64,000 nt of DNA from Tritrichomonas musculus (Eukaryota > Parabasalia > Tritrichomonadida > Tritrichomonadidae), in NCBI GenBank assembly GCA_039105265.1, contig JAPFFF010000030.1, positions 1,550,001-1,614,000 of the forward strand, in the 5' to 3' direction. Positions 60,633-64,000 of this stretch are shown one piece after another. Numbering within the stretch: position 1 is the stretch's first letter; every line of letters begins with the position of its first letter. Made by a program: the position numbers and the translations under genes. Below the pieces are notes generated by a model. That model did no database searches. It was given only the letters and a program-made list of their open reading frames with translations, and was not told the origin of the DNA.

Positions 60633-60879
60633 GGTAGCTTATGAGGAAAAAGGTAGCTTATGAGGAAAAAGGTAGCTTATGAGGAAAAAGGTAGCTTATG
60701 AGGAAAAAGGTAGCTTATGAGGAAAAAGGTAGCTTATGAGGAAAAAGGTAGCTTATGAGGAAAAAGGTAGCTTATGAGGAAAAAGGTAGCTTATGAGGAA
60801 AAAGGTAGCTTATGAGGAAAAAGGTAGCTTATGAGGAAAAAGGTAGCTTATGAGGAAAAAGGTAGCTTATGAGGAAAAA
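60614..60879. repeat. Minisatellite, 14 copies of a 19-bp unit
   Basis: Units of GGTAGCTTATGAGGAAAAA are head to tail without a break: one variant unit at 60614-60632 then thirteen perfect or nearly perfect ones to 60879. Nineteen is not a multiple of three, so it cannot lengthen the upstream protein in a regular way. The array lies between two convergent genes. Confidence 0.97.
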
Positions 60880-60912
60880 CATGTAGTTAAAAAAAAAAAA
60901 CTTTTTTTTTAG

Positions 60913-61338
60913 TTATTCATTTTTCTTGTAGTACATTGTGATGAACTTCTTGTTTCTTTTCACTTTCTTATGTGTAAAGTGTCTCTTTGTTCCATCGAGA
61001 TGCCCGAAACCAAGTCGAGTAATAGATAGTTCATGACCAAAGAACATGTTGTACAAGTTAACAATGTCTCTTGCAGGATAACAATCTTTCTCGAGGTTGT
61101 CAAACCATTCATCATACCTCTTTTTTTGTTTTGCTCGAAGTCGATGTGCATCATTTTCAAGAGCATGAGCATAATTTTCACACATCGTTCTTAAATTTGA
61201 TGTATCATCTTCAACTTTTAGTTGAGATATTTTTTTCGACATGTTTATATTAATTTTGTAGTCGAATGAATCATGATCTTTAGGAGGTGTTTGTTTTTGT
61301 AAAATATCTTCTATTTTATCTTCTTCTTCATTCATCAT
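60913..61338 (-). CDS. Polinton protein of unknown function, 141 residues
   Basis: From an ATG at 61338, or the next codon, also ATG. It has an acidic front, a helical middle (ENYAHALENDAHRLRAKQKK), then an aromatic-rich part (YNMFFGHELSITRLGFG) and a basic end (HKKVKRNKKFITMYYKK). The basic C-terminus could bind nucleic acid. No family recognised. Confidence 0.5.
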   Translation of the reverse strand: MMNEEEDKIEDILQKQTPPKDHDSFDYKININMSKKISQLKVEDDTSNLRTMCENYAHALENDAHRLRAKQKKRYDEWFDNLEKDCYPARDIVNLYNMFFGHELSITRLGFGHLDGTKRHFTHKKVKRNKKFITMYYKKNE

Positions 61339-61528
61339 TAATAAAATAATAGTGATATTAATAAATATATTTTTTTAAAATTTCAATATATTTTATTTTT
61401 TTTAATTCAATTTTTGAATTTTTATAGTTAATGTAACTTTTTCAAAGAAAAATATCCACCTTCGAGTTTTTCTACGAAATTTAAAATTTAGTGATATCAA
61501 CTAGAAAATAGATCATTTTTATACTTGT
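61339..61528. other. Divergent spacer in the Polinton
   Basis: A+T-rich DNA between the starts of two divergent genes; presumably holds their promoters, though no motif stands out. Confidence 0.5.
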
Positions 61529-62947
61529 ATGTCATACAACTACAGCTCAGACAGCGATGTTAGTCTATTTGACTCGATCGAGCAATCGGGTCAACAAGCT
61601 CCACCATCAGATCCGCCATCAGCTCCACCCACAGAAGTTTGGCTCAAGAACATGACCCCAGAACAACTCGAATCCATGCGACTGTTCATCATGAAGCAGC
61701 AAGAAGAAGCAGCAGCTAGATTAAAGAAGAAGCAGCAAGAAGAAGAAGCAGCTAGATTGAAGAAGAAGCAAGAAGAAGAAGAAGCAGCTAGATTGAAGAA
61801 GAAGCAAGAAGAAGAAGAAGCAGCTCGATTGAAGAAGCAACAAGAAGAAGAAGCAGCTAGATTGAAGAAGCAGCAAGAAGAAGAAGCATTAGCAAGATTG
61901 AAGCAAGAAGACGATGCAAGAAGGAAGAATCCATATGTTCCATATGTTCCAATTTCCAATAAAGTCTTTCCACCACCTCGCTCATATAATATAATACAAG
62001 TTCCTCCACCTCCTCCACCTCCTTCTAATCAACAAATACCACCACCTCCAAGAGTTCTCGCTAGACCATCTGCATTTGTCGAGAATCAAAAACTCGGTTC
62101 CAATCCAAAAGAAGAAACAAAGATAGAAGGAGAAGAAGAAGTTGATCATGAACAAGAACCATCACCAGCTCGCAAAGAACCATATAAGCCACCGAAAAGT
62201 GTTCATGATATGAAATCCAATAGTGATTATAAGGAGGATAATGTTCGTCCATTCGACTTTCGAGAAGAAATGGAACAATTAATAGAAGAAAATGAAAACT
62301 TGAAAGAACGATTAACGAAGTTGGAGGAGAAAATGACTGGTGTAGAATATAACATTCAAGACATAAATCACAATGCTGAAGAACTCAGGAAAGACATTGA
62401 TGATAACGACGAATACGCACTCGAGCTGATGAAATTGGAACTTGCTCCAAAAAAGGTGGCGAAGTACATTAACAAAATTCACGATCTAAAGAAGGACGTG
62501 GCGGATCTGAAAAATGCTCAACAAGCTGGTCCTCCAACAGATGATGCATTTGCTGAAAAGTTGGCAAGATCGAGATTGATGATGGTAGAAGTTGATTATC
62601 TTCGAAACATGATGGACGCTATTGAATCATATGACAAGAAAAAAGCACCAGAGATGATAAACGTGTTCAAGTCCTATGGATGGAAGTTGTCCAATTGCAT
62701 TTATCATCTTCGACCATACTTATCACCAGAAGAGAAAGAGAAGTTGGACAAAGCATGCAGCTTCGAGAGAAAAGGAAAGAAGCAATCACCGAAGCAAGTG
62801 CTGAATGCCATTAAGCAATTTGGTGAATCAATGGAGAAGAACGAAATTGAACGGAACTCTGACTCGAAGTCGAAAGGACATGAGTTCCAATATCATTTTC
62901 CATATCTCGAAGATAATGTCGTTGATGATGATGATTACCCCCAATAA
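61529..62947 (+). CDS. Coiled-coil Polinton protein with KKQEEEEAARL repeats
   Basis: 472 residues. Residues about 55-125 hold six copies of a repeat of the form ARLKKKQEEEEA, strongly helical. Then a proline-rich segment (PPPPPPPSNQQIPPPP) and a second predicted coiled coil (MEQLIEENENLKERLTKLEE). A folded helical part follows (MMVEVDYLRNMMDAIESYDK) and an acidic end. There is no enzyme motif. Its length and coiled coils suggest a structural or tethering role. The repeat DNA may vary in copy number. Confidence 0.65.
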   Translation: MSYNYSSDSDVSLFDSIEQSGQQAPPSDPPSAPPTEVWLKNMTPEQLESMRLFIMKQQEEAAARLKKKQQEEEAARLKKKQEEEEAARLKKKQEEEEAARLKKQQEEEAARLKKQQEEEALARLKQEDDARRKNPYVPYVPISNKVFPPPRSYNIIQVPPPPPPPSNQQIPPPPRVLARPSAFVENQKLGSNPKEETKIEGEEEVDHEQEPSPARKEPYKPPKSVHDMKSNSDYKEDNVRPFDFREEMEQLIEENENLKERLTKLEEKMTGVEYNIQDINHNAEELRKDIDDNDEYALELMKLELAPKKVAKYINKIHDLKKDVADLKNAQQAGPPTDDAFAEKLARSRLMMVEVDYLRNMMDAIESYDKKKAPEMINVFKSYGWKLSNCIYHLRPYLSPEEKEKLDKACSFERKGKKQSPKQVLNAIKQFGESMEKNEIERNSDSKSKGHEFQYHFPYLEDNVVDDDDYPQ

Positions 62948-63028
62948 GATAGGTCATAACTAAAAAATAATTTTTTAACTTTTTCTTTGTTTTTATTTTT
63001 ATCGTTTCACTTTTATTTTAGGTTAAAC

Positions 63029-64000
63029 ATGAACAAGGACATTGAAGATAATTTTTTAGATGCTATTGGAGATGTCTATGCTGATACAAAATCACAGTTT
63101 CGTCGTGAATATAATCGACGTGCAAAACAATACCAAAAGAAAGACAAATTTAAAGAAGAAATGAGGAAGCTCATGATTCCTGCAGGACAAGGTATTGGTT
63201 TTGCTACAGACATCAATCAAGATGAAGATAAGAGGTACGCATTTACGGAAGCACTACGACAGATACATAAAAAGAAAAATGTTGGAAGACCTATTGTTAA
63301 AGCAATTGCACTTGATGGAACTTATAAGTACTTCACACTCAGTGATAAGCACAACATCGAAAGTACATTAGGACATATAACAGGAGAACTTGATTTAAGT
63401 GAAGACCAATCAGACACTAATCCATATATCTCAAACATGTTCATTCCAGTTCGATATGAGGTACAATTTATTGACATGAACAAAACAAATGATGGTGTTC
63501 ATTTTAGAACCAAGATGCAAGATATGGATACTCATGAAATCTATGATGATGAAGTCGAAATTGATGAAGACTATCGAAATACACCAGAAGGTAGTTTTTT
63601 CCCATACATCAATCTATCACCTATAGACTTATCTACATACCAAATCTTTCATGAGGTAAGGAAAGAGAACTACAGAGATAATTGTTTTGTATATGCTTGT
63701 ATACAATCAGGTGTGTTCACTGATGATGAAATAGATGACTTACGATTTTTTGTTCAAACAAGAGCCATACCTAATAACAAGATAGAAGAAGTAGCTAAAA
63801 AGTTCAAGTGCAATTTTAGTATCATTAGAATTGTTGAACAACCTGATAAATACAAGTATGAAACAAGAATCAACACCAGAAAGAAAAAATGGTCTGTTGA
63901 TTTTAAAAGAGAAGTTAACCTGATATTGTTCAAAGACCATTATATGCTCAACAGGAAAATACCTTGTACATTATTCTACCTTCAACACTATGAAGAACTT
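63029..64000 (+). CDS. Protein-primed DNA polymerase B, N-terminal part (runs off the right edge)
   Basis: The frame is open from the ATG at 63029 (MNKDIEDNFLDAIGDV) to the window end, 324 codons. The visible part precedes the exonuclease and polymerase domains. It ends with NCFVYACIQSG, a following helix RFFVQTRAIPNNKIEEVAKK, NLILFKDHYMLNRKIP and LFYLQHYEEL, a pattern I know from the N-termini of trichomonad Maverick polymerases. Position at the right side of the element, after the small genes, fits. The polymerase copies the element from a protein primer. The catalytic motifs lie beyond the window. Confidence 0.8.
   Translation, partial: MNKDIEDNFLDAIGDVYADTKSQFRREYNRRAKQYQKKDKFKEEMRKLMIPAGQGIGFATDINQDEDKRYAFTEALRQIHKKKNVGRPIVKAIALDGTYKYFTLSDKHNIESTLGHITGELDLSEDQSDTNPYISNMFIPVRYEVQFIDMNKTNDGVHFRTKMQDMDTHEIYDDEVEIDEDYRNTPEGSFFPYINLSPIDLSTYQIFHEVRKENYRDNCFVYACIQSGVFTDDEIDDLRFFVQTRAIPNNKIEEVAKKFKCNFSIIRIVEQPDKYKYETRINTRKKKWSVDFKREVNLILFKDHYMLNRKIPCTLFYLQHYEEL

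Larger units (their letters stand above)
49686..64000 (+). mobile_element. Polinton (Maverick) element, 14.3 kb visible, right end outside
   Basis: A large self-synthesising DNA element of virus kin. The left end is AGTAGTATATACGAGTC at 49686. Core parts in order: Ulp1-type protease, probable minor capsid protein, retroviral-type integrase with chromodomain, packaging ATPase, double-jelly-roll-type major capsid protein, and the start of DNA polymerase B at the right. Between these lie about ten small unrecognised genes and an HNH endonuclease. Genes are closely packed, mostly on the plus strand. The visible part looks whole, with long open frames, which suggests a young copy; the right terminal repeat is not in view. 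Confidence 0.92.

Noticed and set aside
60614-60879. CRISPR-like array
   Set aside because: The 19-bp units are directly head to tail with no spacers, in eukaryotic DNA.
1-64000. Introns of the trichomonad type
   Set aside because: I did not see the extended 3' splice motif ACTAACACACAG; genes read as single open frames. A motif scan would be more reliable than reading by eye.

Overview
The window looks like nuclear DNA of a parabasalid (trichomonad) protist, most likely close to Tritrichomonas. Intergenic DNA is extremely A+T rich. Genes are intronless and well spaced, on both strands. The gene set is typical of the group: a BspA-like leucine-rich repeat protein, RCC1-TKL kinase fusions, BTB plus discoidin proteins, Rab/Ras GTPases, a bacterial-type iron alcohol dehydrogenase with an initiator-like element just upstream of its ATG, and a Polinton (Maverick). 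The species call is an inference from gene families and composition.

Layout. 1-1231 is the edge of one Polinton, with a capsid-type gene fragment, a minisatellite and an end-like inverted repeat. 1.5-5.4 kb is a nest of terminal-inverted-repeat elements flanked by TA. 6.8-17.6 kb holds a Glu/Arg-rich helical protein, a CAMK-type kinase and two unrecognised genes. A second copy of a 455-bp repeat lies at 11.4-12.7 kb. 18.4-24.3 kb is a G+C-richer island: a full RCC1-TKL kinase, a shortened chimeric copy of it, and a discoidin fragment without a start. 25.8-31.3 kb has a frameshifted beta-rich gene, a divergent GTPase and the BspA-like gene, followed by tRNA-Lys. 33.3-35.7 kb is an exact inverted duplication of an FCP1-like phosphatase gene. 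36.8-42.4 kb holds a BTB/discoidin gene, a Rab, tRNA-Gly and a decayed kinase-LRR gene split by a 1.1-kb element. 46.6-47.7 kb is fucO, and 48.3-49.4 kb a gene relic. From 49,686 to the window end runs a second Polinton, whose visible part looks whole.

The host genes do not form a pathway. They are a sample of surface protein, signalling, trafficking, phosphatase and metabolic functions. The Polinton genes do form a set: protease, integrase, packaging ATPase, major and probable minor capsid proteins, and protein-primed DNA polymerase B, with about ten unrecognised genes between them.

The strongest observations are these. (1) Two inverted copies of one 455-bp repeat are each split by a different TA-flanked element, so each copy serves as the empty site for the other. 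(2) A phosphatase coding region is duplicated in inverted orientation with identity that stops exactly at the stop codon. (3) A [G/D][V/I/T]QT motif, resembling dynein light chain (LC8) ligands, recurs in four different Polinton genes. (4) A TA-flanked element sits inside a kinase relic.
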